From Mitsuaria sp. WAJ17 (GTDB lineage Bacteria > Pseudomonadota > Gammaproteobacteria > Burkholderiales > Burkholderiaceae_C), in contig NZ_JACJUG010000003.1 in NCBI RefSeq assembly GCF_014174515.1, forward strand, positions 1-64,000: a stretch of 64,000 bases of DNA, written 5' to 3'. Positions 32,864 to 42,478 of this stretch are shown one piece after another; position 1 is the stretch's first letter, and each line of letters starts with the position of its first letter. Under the pieces are notes generated by a model. It did not search any database. It was given only the letters and a program-made list of their open reading frames with translations, and had not been told where the DNA came from. A program made the translations under genes and the position numbers.

Positions 32864-34131
32864 GCCTTTGCATCTGCACCATCGTCTCCGCCAACTACCT
32901 GGCCTATGCCACGGTGCTCGGCGCCTCCATCCGGGAGCATCATCCGGACTGCAGCTTCGAGGTCCTGGTGGTGGACCGTCCCACGCAGGCTGTCCTCGAT
33001 GCGCTGGCGGGCACCGGCCTGAAGGCGCGCTTCGCCCAGGACCTGGGCCTGGCAGAGTTCGAGCAACTGGCCTACCAGTTCGACATCCTGGAACTCAATA
33101 CCGCCCTCAAGCCCACCTTCCTCAAACGACTGCTGGGCGAGGGTCATGAACAGGTGGTGTACCTGGACCCGGACATCCGCTGCTATGCCCCGCTGACGCC
33201 GGTCCTGGACGGCCTGCGTAGCAAAGACGTGCTGCTGACGCCCCATGCCCTGCGTCCCGTGCTGGACGGCGAGCGGCCGTCCGACATCGACTTCCTTCGC
33301 AATGGGGTCCACAACCTGGGCTTCGTGGCCCTGCGCAGGGGGCCTTGTGCCAATGAGCTGCTGGATTGGTGGGAGTCGCGCTGCCTGTCCCATGGCTACA
33401 ACGATCCGGCCTTTGGGGTCTTCGTGGACCAGAAGTGGATGGACCTGGCGCCGTGCTGCTTCGAGGGCGTGGGGCTGCTGCGCCACCCCGGCTGCAACGT
33501 GGCCTACTGGAATCTGCACGAGCGCCAGCTCGCTGACGGCGCGCATGGGGTCGAGGTCAATGGACAGGCCCTGCACTTCTTCCACTTCAGCGGGATCGAT
33601 GTGCACGACACCTCGGTGCTGTCTCGCCACCAGACGCGCCATTCGCTCGCACGGCTGCCCGTCGTCCGGCGTCTGCTGGAGACGTATGTGCAGGCCTTGC
33701 GGGAGGCCGGGCACCTGTCGCTCAAGGGCCTGCCCTATGGTTTCGGCACGCTGGACGACGGCACGCCGATTCACGGCCTCATGAGGCGGGCCCTGCCGGC
33801 CCTGGGGCCAGATGCGAGGCAGGTGAGCCGGCCCTTTGCCGCGGCGTCGGCCTTCCAGCAGCAGCTGCGTGCGGCCGGCCTGCACGGGATACCGGCAGCG
33901 GGGCCGGTCCATACACGCAATCTGCATGACCAGGGCCGCAGGCTCACCCTGGCCAACGCGCTGGTCCGTGGCCTGGCGCGCGTGCTGGGCCTGGGGCGTC
34001 TGCAGATGCTGGTGCGCTACGCCGCCTTCCTGTCCCGGGAGTCGCACCTGCCGGCGGTGCTGTTGCGCAAGCCCTTCCGGATGGACCATCGCGCCCGCGA
34101 TGATGCCGCCGGGCAGCCGCATTCCTCCTGA
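32860..34131 (+). CDS. GT-A type glycosyltransferase
   Basis: From the ATG at 32860 the product is 423 residues. The N-terminal half is a GT-A nucleotide-sugar domain with the metal-binding DPD in VVYLDPDIRCYAPL, a DxD motif. SIREHHPDCSFEVLVVDRPT and FDILELNTALKPTFLKRLL support a retaining GT8-like or related enzyme. The C-terminal part (from about residue 290) is extra, Arg/Leu-rich and unlike the catalytic domain; it may bind acceptor or membrane. The donor is unknown. It follows the methyltransferase with an ATGA overlap. Confidence 0.72.
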   Translation: MSLCICTIVSANYLAYATVLGASIREHHPDCSFEVLVVDRPTQAVLDALAGTGLKARFAQDLGLAEFEQLAYQFDILELNTALKPTFLKRLLGEGHEQVVYLDPDIRCYAPLTPVLDGLRSKDVLLTPHALRPVLDGERPSDIDFLRNGVHNLGFVALRRGPCANELLDWWESRCLSHGYNDPAFGVFVDQKWMDLAPCCFEGVGLLRHPGCNVAYWNLHERQLADGAHGVEVNGQALHFFHFSGIDVHDTSVLSRHQTRHSLARLPVVRRLLETYVQALREAGHLSLKGLPYGFGTLDDGTPIHGLMRRALPALGPDARQVSRPFAAASAFQQQLRAAGLHGIPAAGPVHTRNLHDQGRRLTLANALVRGLARVLGLGRLQMLVRYAAFLSRESHLPAVLLRKPFRMDHRARDDAAGQPHSS

Positions 34132-34196
34132 GTTCTGGCCGGCCCAAATCCCCAAGCGGTCGCACATACAATGCACGGCTGCATCTCGCTTGACTC

Positions 34197-35342
34197 ATGC
34201 CCCCCAATATCCGGCCACTGCACATTGGCAAGTTTGTTCCACCGCCCTTCGCCGGGATGGAAACCCATGTGGATACCCTGCTCCGCTCCATGGCGGGGCA
34301 GGCGCAGTCGACGCTGATCGCCAGCCAGCCTTCGCGCGTGATGGGGCGCGAGCTGGAGCCGACGCCCTACCGGATCGTTCCCGTGCCGTATTACGCGATG
34401 CTCGCGTCCGTGCCCTTTTGTCCGGCCATTCTTGGCACGGTGAACACGGAACTGCGTCAGCAGCGAGGCAACCTGGTGCACATCCACGCCCCCAATCCCT
34501 GGGCTGATGTCGCGGCCCTGCGTGCGCCGCGCGACGTGCCTGTGGTCATGACCTGGCACAGCGACATCGTTCGCCAGCAAATGCTGCTGAAGCTCTACGG
34601 CCCCATGCAGCAGAAGGCGCTGCTGCGCGCCGATCGCATCATCGTTTTCACGCCCAAGCACTACGAGAGCTCGGCTCAGCTGCAGCAGGCCCGCATCGAG
34701 CACAAGGTGCATGCCGTGCCCATCGGCATCGATTTCGCCCAGTTGGACGAGACCCCCAGCGAGGATGCCGTGCGTGCCGAGTTGCTGCAGTGGGCCGCCG
34801 GCCGCCCCATCATCCTGACGGTGGGCCGGCACGTGTACTACAAGGGCTACCACCACCTGCTTGAAGCGGTGGCCGCCTTACAGTCGGACGCGGTGCTGCT
34901 GATGATTGGCACCGGCCCGCTCAGCGCCGAGCTGCAGCGCCACGCCCGGGAGCGGCAGTTGCTCGATCGGGTGAGGTTCCTGGGCGAGGTGAGCCGCGGC
35001 GTCCTGGCCACGGCGCTGCGCACCTGCGACGTCTTCTGCCTGCCTTCCATCGAGCGCTCCGAGGCTTTCGGCATCGCCAGCGCCGAAGCCATGGCCTGCG
35101 GCAAGCCCACGGTGGTGTGTGACCTCGACAACGGTGTGAACTGCCTCAACCGTGCCGGGGAGACCAGCCTGCTGACGCCACCCCGTGACGAACGGGCGCT
35201 GGCGGACGCGCTGGACCAACTGGTCCGCGACGATGCCATGCGGGCCCGCATGGGTGCCGCCGCCAATCGCTGGGTGCGCAGCAGCTTTGGCATCGACGCC
35301 ATGCGTGACGGCACGCTGGCGCTGTACAAGACCCTGCTCTAG
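34197..35342 (+). CDS. glycosyltransferase family 4
   Basis: The 381-residue GT-B enzyme starts LHIGKFVPPPFAGMETHVDT after a short leader, and has PVVMTWHSDIVRQQMLLKLY and VGRHVYYKGYHHLLEAVAAL. The EX7E donor motif is EAFGIASAE in the SIERSEAFGIASAEAMACGK block. This is a typical retaining GT4 transferase of mannosyl or glucosyl type. It is 65 bases after the previous gene and 56 before the next methyltransferase. Confidence 0.85.
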   Translation: MPPNIRPLHIGKFVPPPFAGMETHVDTLLRSMAGQAQSTLIASQPSRVMGRELEPTPYRIVPVPYYAMLASVPFCPAILGTVNTELRQQRGNLVHIHAPNPWADVAALRAPRDVPVVMTWHSDIVRQQMLLKLYGPMQQKALLRADRIIVFTPKHYESSAQLQQARIEHKVHAVPIGIDFAQLDETPSEDAVRAELLQWAAGRPIILTVGRHVYYKGYHHLLEAVAALQSDAVLLMIGTGPLSAELQRHARERQLLDRVRFLGEVSRGVLATALRTCDVFCLPSIERSEAFGIASAEAMACGKPTVVCDLDNGVNCLNRAGETSLLTPPRDERALADALDQLVRDDAMRARMGAAANRWVRSSFGIDAMRDGTLALYKTLL

Positions 35343-35398
35343 GCCTGGAGCCGCCGGCTCCCCCGGTCTCATCGACTCCGCAACGCTGGATCCGCGAC

Positions 35399-36112
35399 AT
35401 GCATGCAACCGCGCTCAAGAACGCCCGACGTTTCTTCGATGTCTACGTGACACCGCGGATGCAGGCCGGGCAGCGCCTGCGCGTCGTGGAAATCGGCGCG
35501 CGCAACGTCAACGGCTCGCTGCGTGACGTCGCGCCGCAGGGCCTGGATTACATCGGCGTGGACCTGGAGGCTGCGCCGGGCGTGGACGTCGTGCTCGACG
35601 ACCCCTACGTGCTGCCCTTCGAAGACGGCAGCGTGGATGCCATCCTCAGCTCCTCCTGCTTCGAGCATTCGGAGTTCTTCTGGCAGAGCTTTCTCGAGAT
35701 CCAGCGCGTCCTGAAGCCGAGCGGGCTGTTCTACCTGAATGCGCCCTCCGGCGGCGAGTTCCACCGCTATCCCGTGGACTGCTGGCGCTTCTATCCCGAC
35801 AGCGGCATGGCCCTGGCCCGCTGGGCCCGTTCGCGAGGGTATGCCACGGCGCTGCTGGAGTCCTACACGGGGGAGCAGGAGGACGACATCTGGGCGGACC
35901 AGGTCGCGGTCTTCCTGCGTGACGAGGTGCATGCCGGCGATTTCCCGCGCCGCATCGTGGACGGTCCTCTGCGCTTCCGCAACGGACTGCGCCATCCGCA
36001 GCTGGATCAACTGCTGAACCCGCAGCGCTGGAACCAGGACCAGCAGCGCGCCTGGCTGTGGCGCGCGACGCTGCGTCTGCGCCGTCGGCTGTGGCGGCTC
36101 TTCTCGGTTTGA
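35399..36112 (+). CDS. SAM-dependent methyltransferase, Methyltransf_11-like
   Basis: The 237-residue protein has motif I VVEIGARNVNGSLRDV (residues 29-44), the acidic VDLEA of motif II and LPFEDGSVDAILSSSCFEHS as motif IV. It has an extended C-terminal Arg-rich tail. Such proteins occur beside glycosyltransferases in surface-glycan clusters and methylate sugars or terminal residues. It is the last plus-strand gene of this sub-operon and converges with the next glycosyltransferase, 29 bases away. Confidence 0.75.
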   Translation: MHATALKNARRFFDVYVTPRMQAGQRLRVVEIGARNVNGSLRDVAPQGLDYIGVDLEAAPGVDVVLDDPYVLPFEDGSVDAILSSSCFEHSEFFWQSFLEIQRVLKPSGLFYLNAPSGGEFHRYPVDCWRFYPDSGMALARWARSRGYATALLESYTGEQEDDIWADQVAVFLRDEVHAGDFPRRIVDGPLRFRNGLRHPQLDQLLNPQRWNQDQQRAWLWRATLRLRRRLWRLFSV

Positions 36113-36141
36113 GCCGGTCCAACTGACCTGGCTCGCGGGGC

Positions 36142-37254
36142 TCAGCGAGTGGGCTCCAGGAGTCGGGCGTAGGTGTCCAGCACCCGCTGCTCGCTGAAAT
36201 GGGCTTCGACGAAGCGCCGTCCCTCCTGGCCCATGGCCTGCCACCGGGCCGCCGGCATGGCCAGCAGCCGGCGCATGGCTTGCTCCAGGGCCGCGGCGCT
36301 GCGGACTTCACAGAGCAGACCCGTCTGGCCGTTGAGCACCGTGTCCCGGCACCCGGGGGCGTCCGTCGTGATGACAGGCCTGGCCATCGCCGCCGCTTCG
36401 AGCAGGCTGCGTGGCACGCCTTCACGGTAGGAGGGCAGCACCACGCAGTCGGCCTGGCCCAGCTCATCGCGAACGTCGTCCAGCTGCTCGACATGGCGCA
36501 CAAAGCCTTCGGCCAGCCATTGCCCCAGCTGCTCGGCGCTGACGGCTGCGGGGTTGGTGGACCTGGACGAGCCCAGCATCACGAACTCGCAGTCCGGACA
36601 GTCGGCATGGATGCGGCGCGCTGCCTCGACGAACTCGACCACGCCCTTGTCGCGCAGCAGCCGACCTACGAAGAGGAAGCGTCGGCTCGTGCCTGAGGCC
36701 ACCGCTCGCGCAGGCGGCTGGAAGCGCTGAAGATCGACGCCTGAACCCGGCAGCCGCATGCCCAGGGCCTCGGGGACGATGCGGAACTGCTCGACGAAGG
36801 CCCGCCGGTCATCCTCGTTCTGAAAGAGTACGCGGTCTGCATCCGAGAGCGCGTGCTTGTAGAGCCGGGTGACCAGGGCCGTCAGCGGGCCCGGCGCGAT
36901 GAAGGCGCGGCCCAGGCCGGAGATGTTGGGAAGGAACCGGCAGGGGCGGCCCTTGAGCGCAAGACCTGAATAGATATTGCCCTTGGGCGTGTAGGCCAGC
37001 ACCGCCTGCGCGCCTTGCGCCTTCAACATGCGACGCAGGGACAGCACGGCGCCCAGCTCGGTGAAGGGATTGACCCCGGCGCTGGCCAGGGACCAGGGGG
37101 CGAAGCCGAAGCCGGCCTCCTGCAACCTGGACTCGTAGCCATCGGCCGGGGCGATGAAGACGATGTCATGACCCTGTCCCTTCAGGTGGCGCGCCAGAGC
37201 CAGGCGAAAGTTCTGCAGGTACCAGGCCGAGTTGGCCACGATCGCGACCTTCAC
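36142..37254 (-). CDS. glycosyltransferase family 4, PglA-like
   Basis: The 370-residue GT-B enzyme begins MKVAIVANSAWYLQNFRLAL and has NISGLGRAFIAPGPLTALVT, features of the PglA group (second sugar transferase acting on undecaprenyl-diphospho-amino sugars). The EX7E donor motif is EGVPRSLLE in SYREGVPRSLLEAAAMARPV. It is the last gene of the minus-strand operon, 166 bases after asnB. A GC hairpin without T-tract lies at 37393-37411. The PglA resemblance would suit a GalNAc or similar donor; specificity is unproven. Confidence 0.82.
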   Translation of the reverse strand: MKVAIVANSAWYLQNFRLALARHLKGQGHDIVFIAPADGYESRLQEAGFGFAPWSLASAGVNPFTELGAVLSLRRMLKAQGAQAVLAYTPKGNIYSGLALKGRPCRFLPNISGLGRAFIAPGPLTALVTRLYKHALSDADRVLFQNEDDRRAFVEQFRIVPEALGMRLPGSGVDLQRFQPPARAVASGTSRRFLFVGRLLRDKGVVEFVEAARRIHADCPDCEFVMLGSSRSTNPAAVSAEQLGQWLAEGFVRHVEQLDDVRDELGQADCVVLPSYREGVPRSLLEAAAMARPVITTDAPGCRDTVLNGQTGLLCEVRSAAALEQAMRRLLAMPAARWQAMGQEGRRFVEAHFSEQRVLDTYARLLEPTR

Positions 37255-37420
37255 GCCCGGGCTCCCCGGTCAAACCATGCACGGGCGGCGCAGTTAGCAG
37301 GCGGCCTGTTCGATGGCAGCAGCAGGGTCTCGGAAAGCGGAAGGGGCACGGTGTGGGAAGCGGCAGAGGAGTAGCCGATTGTGCCATCGCAGGCAGGCCC
37401 GCAAGGCCTGCTGCGCTGGC

Positions 37421-39346
37421 TCAGAGCGAATCCCGCCAGGCCTCGAACATGAGCACGTCCCACAGCTGGTACTGCCAGTTGCGGCGACCGGAGCGATGCT
37501 CGGCCCAGAGGGTGCTGACGCGCTGCGCGTCGAGGATGCCGGCCGCCTTGAGGCGAGGCAGGGACAGCAGGTCATCGGCCCAGGCCTGCAGCGGTCCGCG
37601 CAACCAGCTGTCCAGTGGAACGGCGAAGCCTTTCTTGGGGCGCTCGATCAGAGCGCGCGGCACGTGGCGGTACAGCACCTCGCGCAGCAGCCACTTGGTC
37701 TGCCCGTCGCGGATCTTGTGCTTCATGTCCAGGGTCCACGCATGCTCGACCACGCGGTGGTCCAGCAGCGGGACGCGCGTCTCCAGGCTCACGGCCATGG
37801 CGGCCCGATCGACCTTGACCAGGATGTCGTCCGGCAGATAGGTGAGCTGGTCTGCCAGCGCCATCTGTTCGACCTCGGAGGGCATGGAGGGCAGGGCGCC
37901 CGGGCTGAGCAGTGTGGCCGGCTCATGCGCCTGGTGCACCCAGGCTTCGGGATCGGCCTGGTGAGAGATGAGGCGCCGGTACATGTCCGCGGCATCGTGG
38001 GCTGGCAGCACGAGGTTGGCAAACTTGTGCAGCTTGTCGCCCAGCGGGCCATGGGCCTTCAGCGAGGGGATGCGGCTGCCCAGCCGGGTCAGCGTGTCGG
38101 GGCTGATGCGCAGCACCATCGCCGCCGCCGCCTTGCGCAGGGGCAGGGGCAGGCGCCCCAGCTGGCGCCACAGGCGATGCGCGATCAGATAGCGGTTGTA
38201 GCCGAGGAAGAGCTCGTCCCCCGCATCGCCGGACAACGCCACCGTGACATGCTGGCGCGCCATTTTGGCGACCAGATAGGTGGGGATCTGGGAGGAATCG
38301 GCAAAGGGCTCGTCGTAGATCTGGGGCAGGCGCGGGATCACGTCGAGCGCATCCTGGGCGGTGACGTAGAGCTCGGTGTGATCGGTGCCCAGGTGGCGGG
38401 CCACGGCCTGGGCGTGCTCGGCCTCGTTGTAGGCCTCCTGGTCGAAGCCGATTGAGAAGGTGCGGACCGGCCGGGTGCTCTGGCGCTGCATCAGGGCCAC
38501 GATGGCCGAGGAATCGACACCGCCCGAGAGGAAGGCGCCCAGCGGCACATCGGCCACCATCTGGTCGCGGATGACGGAGCCCAGCAACTGCTCCAGGCCA
38601 TCGATGGCTTCCTGGTCGCTGCACGCAGGCCGGTTGGCGCAGGCCTGGCTGGCGACGTCCTGAAGGCGCCAGTAGCACTGCTGCCGCACGCTCCCGTCGT
38701 GCCGCACGGCCATCCAGTGCCCTGGGGGCAGCTTGGCGATGCCGGTGAAGATGGAATGCTCGCCGGGGATGGCGTTGTGCCGCAGGTAGAGGGCCAAGGC
38801 ATCACGGTTGATGTGCCCCTGCCAGGCGCTGTGCGCACGCAGTGCCTTCAGCTCGGAGCCGAAGACGAAGTCTCCGTTCGGGAGCCTGCCGTAGTACAGC
38901 GGCTTCTCACCCATGCGGTCCCGGGCCATCAGCAGCTGACGCTCCTGGGCGTCCCAGGCCACGATGGCGAACATGCCGACCATGCGCTGCAGCGTGGCCT
39001 CGAAGCCCCAGTGCGTGATGGCGGCCAGCATGGTCTCGGTGTCCGAGTGCCCGCGCCAGGCCTGCTCGGGCAGTGCCTTGCGCAGGGCCTGGTGGTTGTA
39101 GATCTCGCCGTTGAACACCAGCATGTAGCGGCCGCAGGCGGAGCGCATCGGCTGGTGACCCTGGGGGGACAGATCGACGATGGCCAGCCGGCGGTGCCCC
39201 AGCGCGACCTGGGCCGGGGCATCCACCCAGAAGCCATCGCTGTCAGGGCCGCGATGCGCGATGGCGTCGCACATGCGCTGGAGCTGTGCCTGCATGCCTT
39301 CGGCGTGGCCAGGGGAGGACGAGAGGAATCCGGTAATGCCGCACAT
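37421..39346 (-). CDS. asnB: glutamine-dependent asparagine synthase-type amidotransferase
   Basis: From the ATG at 39346 the product is 641 residues. The mature N-terminal Cys (MCGITGFL) is the glutaminase nucleophile; the glutaminase domain shows LGHRRLAIVDLSPQGHQPM and NGEIYNH. The C-terminal synthetase domain has the pyrophosphate loop SGGVDSSA and RTFSIGFDQEAYNEAEHAQA. AsnB makes asparagine, but copies inside glycan clusters (WbpS-like) often amidate uronic acids. Island A contains a wlbABC set for an acidic diacetamido sugar, so an uronamide role is plausible, though unproven. The 913-codon frame to 40162 runs through the next gene and is spurious. Confidence 0.85.
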   Translation of the reverse strand: MCGITGFLSSSPGHAEGMQAQLQRMCDAIAHRGPDSDGFWVDAPAQVALGHRRLAIVDLSPQGHQPMRSACGRYMLVFNGEIYNHQALRKALPEQAWRGHSDTETMLAAITHWGFEATLQRMVGMFAIVAWDAQERQLLMARDRMGEKPLYYGRLPNGDFVFGSELKALRAHSAWQGHINRDALALYLRHNAIPGEHSIFTGIAKLPPGHWMAVRHDGSVRQQCYWRLQDVASQACANRPACSDQEAIDGLEQLLGSVIRDQMVADVPLGAFLSGGVDSSAIVALMQRQSTRPVRTFSIGFDQEAYNEAEHAQAVARHLGTDHTELYVTAQDALDVIPRLPQIYDEPFADSSQIPTYLVAKMARQHVTVALSGDAGDELFLGYNRYLIAHRLWRQLGRLPLPLRKAAAAMVLRISPDTLTRLGSRIPSLKAHGPLGDKLHKFANLVLPAHDAADMYRRLISHQADPEAWVHQAHEPATLLSPGALPSMPSEVEQMALADQLTYLPDDILVKVDRAAMAVSLETRVPLLDHRVVEHAWTLDMKHKIRDGQTKWLLREVLYRHVPRALIERPKKGFAVPLDSWLRGPLQAWADDLLSLPRLKAAGILDAQRVSTLWAEHRSGRRNWQYQLWDVLMFEAWRDSL

Positions 39347-39369
39347 GATGGGGAAGGTCTGTCGCTCGC

Positions 39370-40512
39370 TCAGAGAGAGCGGTAGAGGGTCAGGTAGTCT
39401 TGCCAGATGCTGGCGACGCTGAAGCTGGACTGTATCCGCTGGCGATGGCCGATCCCGAGCTGCTGCCGTTGCTCGCCCGGCAGGGCCAGGAGCGCGCTCA
39501 CCCTGTCTGCCAGGGCTGCCGGGTCGGAGATGGGGGCAATCCAGCGCGGGTTGCCGAGGACGCTGGCAGCGTCGCCGCAGTCGCTGCTGACGCAGGGCCG
39601 CTCGCAGGCCATGGCTTCGCCCAGGACATTGGGGAACCCTTCCGCGCGGGAGCTGAGGCAGAACAGGTCCAGCGCGGACATCAGGGCCGGCACGTCCTGC
39701 TGTTCGTCCAGCAGCAGGAAGGCCTGATCGAGCCCGGCTGCCGCGATCTGGGCGCGCAAGGCGGTGGAGGCCGGCACGCCGCGGCCGGCGATCAGGAAGC
39801 GGGCCTTGCCCTGCTGCTGGTGCACGTGCTTCGCCATGGTCACGAAGTTGCCGAGGTCCTTTTGCGGGTCGTTGCGGGCCACATTGCCGATCAGCAGCTC
39901 GTGCTCCCCCACACCCAGTTGCTGGCGCAGGCGCTGCCGGCCCTCGGGCTGGAAGCTGAAGCGCTGTGTGTCGAAGCCATTGCCGATCCAGACGAATCGC
40001 GACGCCGCATAGCCCGCGGCCACATGAACGGCCTCGGCCGTCCGCGCGTTGGTGACGATCCTGCGGGGCAGCCAATGCGAGAGCCGGGCGCACAGGCGCA
40101 CGACCCAGCGCGTCGAGCGCCCGATGTCCGCGGGGCCGATGCCGCTCTGGCGGATGTTCCACACGATGCGTCGCTGCCCAGCTGCGTAGGCCAGCAGGCC
40201 GCCGATCAGGTCACCGTGGTACATCCAGGTCTGGACGACGCTGCCGGCCGGCAGCTGGCGCAGGTGCTGCCACAGGGGGCGCAGCACCCAGGGGTTGCCC
40301 AGGCGCGGAGACAGGCCCAGGGCCCGGACCTCGATGCCCTGCGCACGCAGGCGTTCACCGACCACGCCGGATTGCCCCAGGGCATAGACGCACTGCGTGA
40401 TCTCGGGGTTCTGTTGCCGGGCTTCTGACAGCAGCTTGTGCAGCATGGACTCGGCACCGCCCTGCTGCAGCCCTGTGATGATGTGCACGACCTGCGGGGG
40501 AGTGCCGCTCAT
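39370..40512 (-). CDS. glycosyltransferase family 4
   Basis: From the ATG at 40512, which overlaps the previous stop, the product is 380 residues. VVHIITGLQQGGAESMLHKL is the conserved GT4 opening with the glycine loop. The C-terminal half carries IGNVARNDPQKDLGNFVTMA and the EX7E motif EGFPNVLGE in SSRAEGFPNVLGEAMACERP. It should add one sugar to the lipid-linked unit. Upstream frames to 41019 are out of the true reading. Confidence 0.85.
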   Translation of the reverse strand: MSGTPPQVVHIITGLQQGGAESMLHKLLSEARQQNPEITQCVYALGQSGVVGERLRAQGIEVRALGLSPRLGNPWVLRPLWQHLRQLPAGSVVQTWMYHGDLIGGLLAYAAGQRRIVWNIRQSGIGPADIGRSTRWVVRLCARLSHWLPRRIVTNARTAEAVHVAAGYAASRFVWIGNGFDTQRFSFQPEGRQRLRQQLGVGEHELLIGNVARNDPQKDLGNFVTMAKHVHQQQGKARFLIAGRGVPASTALRAQIAAAGLDQAFLLLDEQQDVPALMSALDLFCLSSRAEGFPNVLGEAMACERPCVSSDCGDAASVLGNPRWIAPISDPAALADRVSALLALPGEQRQQLGIGHRQRIQSSFSVASIWQDYLTLYRSL

Positions 40513-41561
40513 ACCTCGCGCCTCAGCAGCTCGACCAGCTGCGCACCCACGACCCGGCGAGCAAAGTGCTGTTCCACAATGCGGCGGCCCGTCTGCCCCA
40601 GGGACCAGGCCATGGCTTCGTCGCTCAGCAGCGCATGCAGCGCGTCGGCCCAGGACTGCGCGCCCTCGGCGGCCAGGCCGCAGGCGCCCAGGTCCAGCAC
40701 TTCCCGGTTCATACCGACCGGTGATACGACGCAGGGCAGGGCGCAGGACATGTAGGTCAGCATCTTGAAGCTGCACTTGCCCCGGGCCCAGGGGGAGTCT
40801 TCCAGGGGCATGAGGCCGACGGTGAAGGTCTTCAGGACCTCCACCTCGATGTCCGGCTGCCAGCGCGTGAAGTGCACGCGCTCCGGCGGCAGCTTGGCGA
40901 AGGCCGGCGGGCGGTCCGCCACGATGTGCAGCTGCACCTGCGGTAGCGCGCGCATCACCTGGGCCAGGGCGTCCTCGATAGCGTAGAGATAGGTGAAGCC
41001 GCTGGAGCTGCCGGACCATCCCAGGGTCGGGCGCACGGGCGGCGCGCTGCGGACCGTGAAATGGTCGGTATCGACGGCCGTCGGCAGGATGGTGACGGGG
41101 CCGAAGCGCTGGAAGTGATCGGCCAGGAAGGCATTGCCGCAGACGATGTGCCTGGCGCCCCGTGCAATCGCGTCCGCCGATTCGCCGCGGGTGCCCAGGA
41201 AGATGGCATCGTCCACGTCAAAGACGTAGGGGATCTTCAGCGCCCGTTCGGCGGTGTGCAGCGTCGACAGCAGATGCCGCTGGAGGAAGGCGAGGTTGGC
41301 TTCCCGGTTTGCCCGGGCCACACGCAGCCGGGCATCGGCCAGGGCGGCCAGCCCCCAGACAGGGCGCTGCCATCCGGCCTGCGGCGGATAGGCGCTGAAG
41401 CGGGCATGCAGGTCTCGCGTGTCCAGCCCGGCATCCTGGAACAGCGTGCGGTACTGGGACCAACGGAAGCGCGTGCTGGGCTGCAGCAGGCCTTGCGTGA
41501 GTCCGGCCACGGTCAGCTCGCGTCCGACCGTCCCTGCGCCACTGTGCTGTCCGTCCATCAT
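40509..41561 (-). CDS. glycosyltransferase, GT4-like
   Basis: The 350-residue enzyme lacks an obvious signal or membrane segment. It has the IPYVFDVDDAIFLGTRGESA segment characteristic of a GT4 subgroup that uses a D-rich loop near the donor site, and TFTVGLMPLEDSPWARGKCS followed by FKMLTYMSCALP in the donor domain. The N-terminal region (LLQPSTRFRWSQYRTLFQDA) fits membrane association. Both ends overlap neighbours by 4 bases (ATGA), so the gene belongs firmly to the operon. Confidence 0.75.
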   Translation of the reverse strand: MMDGQHSGAGTVGRELTVAGLTQGLLQPSTRFRWSQYRTLFQDAGLDTRDLHARFSAYPPQAGWQRPVWGLAALADARLRVARANREANLAFLQRHLLSTLHTAERALKIPYVFDVDDAIFLGTRGESADAIARGARHIVCGNAFLADHFQRFGPVTILPTAVDTDHFTVRSAPPVRPTLGWSGSSSGFTYLYAIEDALAQVMRALPQVQLHIVADRPPAFAKLPPERVHFTRWQPDIEVEVLKTFTVGLMPLEDSPWARGKCSFKMLTYMSCALPCVVSPVGMNREVLDLGACGLAAEGAQSWADALHALLSDEAMAWSLGQTGRRIVEQHFARRVVGAQLVELLRREV

Positions 41562-42478
41562 GCGTCAAGCCCGCGGGCCGCATGGGCCCGCCTCGAATCC
41601 CGCCACCGCAGGGCCTGGCCCAGCGCGACGCCGGCCCAGAACCAGGCGCGCAGGCGCAACGGAACACCGCCGCCGGCCTGTTGCGTGGCTGCTGACTCGG
41701 GCTGGTAGCGTGCCAAATTGGCCGCGCAGCGCAGCATCTGCCCTGGGCGTTCGCAGTCCTGCAGCAGCTCGGCGTAGTAGAGGCTGCTGCCTCGGGGGCT
41801 GCGATGGCGGAGATCGACCATCTTTCGGGAGAGCGAGTCTGCCGAGTCGTGATAGATGCGCAGCGCCTGGTTGATGTGCCGTACCTGGTAACGCCTGGAG
41901 ATGCGGTTCCAGACCAGGCCCTCGGGGACGAACTTCTCGCCATCGAACTCGGGGAAGGGATGATCACGCAGGATGTCGGTGCGATGGATGCCCCACATCT
42001 CCGCATGACGGCCCAACTGGGGGAGCAGCTTGTGCGGATGCCCGTCAATGCTGGACGCGGGCAGCGGGCCGCCCAGGACGACGCCAGCCTCGTCGCGGCA
42101 CAGACAGCTTACGCCGGAGAACGAGGGACGGACGGCCTCGGGAATGCCGAGCCACGCCTCCCGCAAGACGGCCAGTGTTTCCGCAACGCAGCTGTCATCC
42201 GAGTCGAAGGCGAGGAACAGTTCGCCACGCGCCTCGCGGACGCCCCTGTTGTAGGCGAAATGCTTGCCGCGGTTGGCCTGCGTCACCAGCCGGATCTGCA
42301 GCCGCCCTTCCTGCTGCCATTGCGCCACCAGTGCTGCCGTTGCGTCAGTGGAGCCGTCATCGACGATCAGCCATTCGAAGTCCTTGAATGTCTGCGCAAG
42401 CAGGCTTTCATGGACGCGATGCAGGGTGTGGGCCCGGTTGTAGGTCGGTGTGAAGACGGTGAACAAGGGTGTCGTCAT
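41558..42478 (-). CDS. glycosyltransferase family 2
   Basis: The 306-residue GT-A inverting transferase has the standard N-terminal PLFTVFTPTYNRAHTLHRVH and FEWLIVDDGSTDATAALVAQ. The metal-binding motif DSDDS appears in LFLAFDSDDSCVAETLAVLR. The C-terminal third is more variable and ends in an Arg/Ala-rich tail. It overlaps the Wzy-like gene by 4 bases. The donor is unknown. Confidence 0.85.
   Translation of the reverse strand: MTTPLFTVFTPTYNRAHTLHRVHESLLAQTFKDFEWLIVDDGSTDATAALVAQWQQEGRLQIRLVTQANRGKHFAYNRGVREARGELFLAFDSDDSCVAETLAVLREAWLGIPEAVRPSFSGVSCLCRDEAGVVLGGPLPASSIDGHPHKLLPQLGRHAEMWGIHRTDILRDHPFPEFDGEKFVPEGLVWNRISRRYQVRHINQALRIYHDSADSLSRKMVDLRHRSPRGSSLYYAELLQDCERPGQMLRCAANLARYQPESAATQQAGGGVPLRLRAWFWAGVALGQALRWRDSRRAHAARGLDA

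Noticed and set aside
37393..37411. GCAGGCC/GGCCTGC hairpin between asnB and the PglA-like gene as an intrinsic terminator
   Set aside because: No T-tract on either strand and the genes appear to belong to one operon; kept only as a note in the gene entry.
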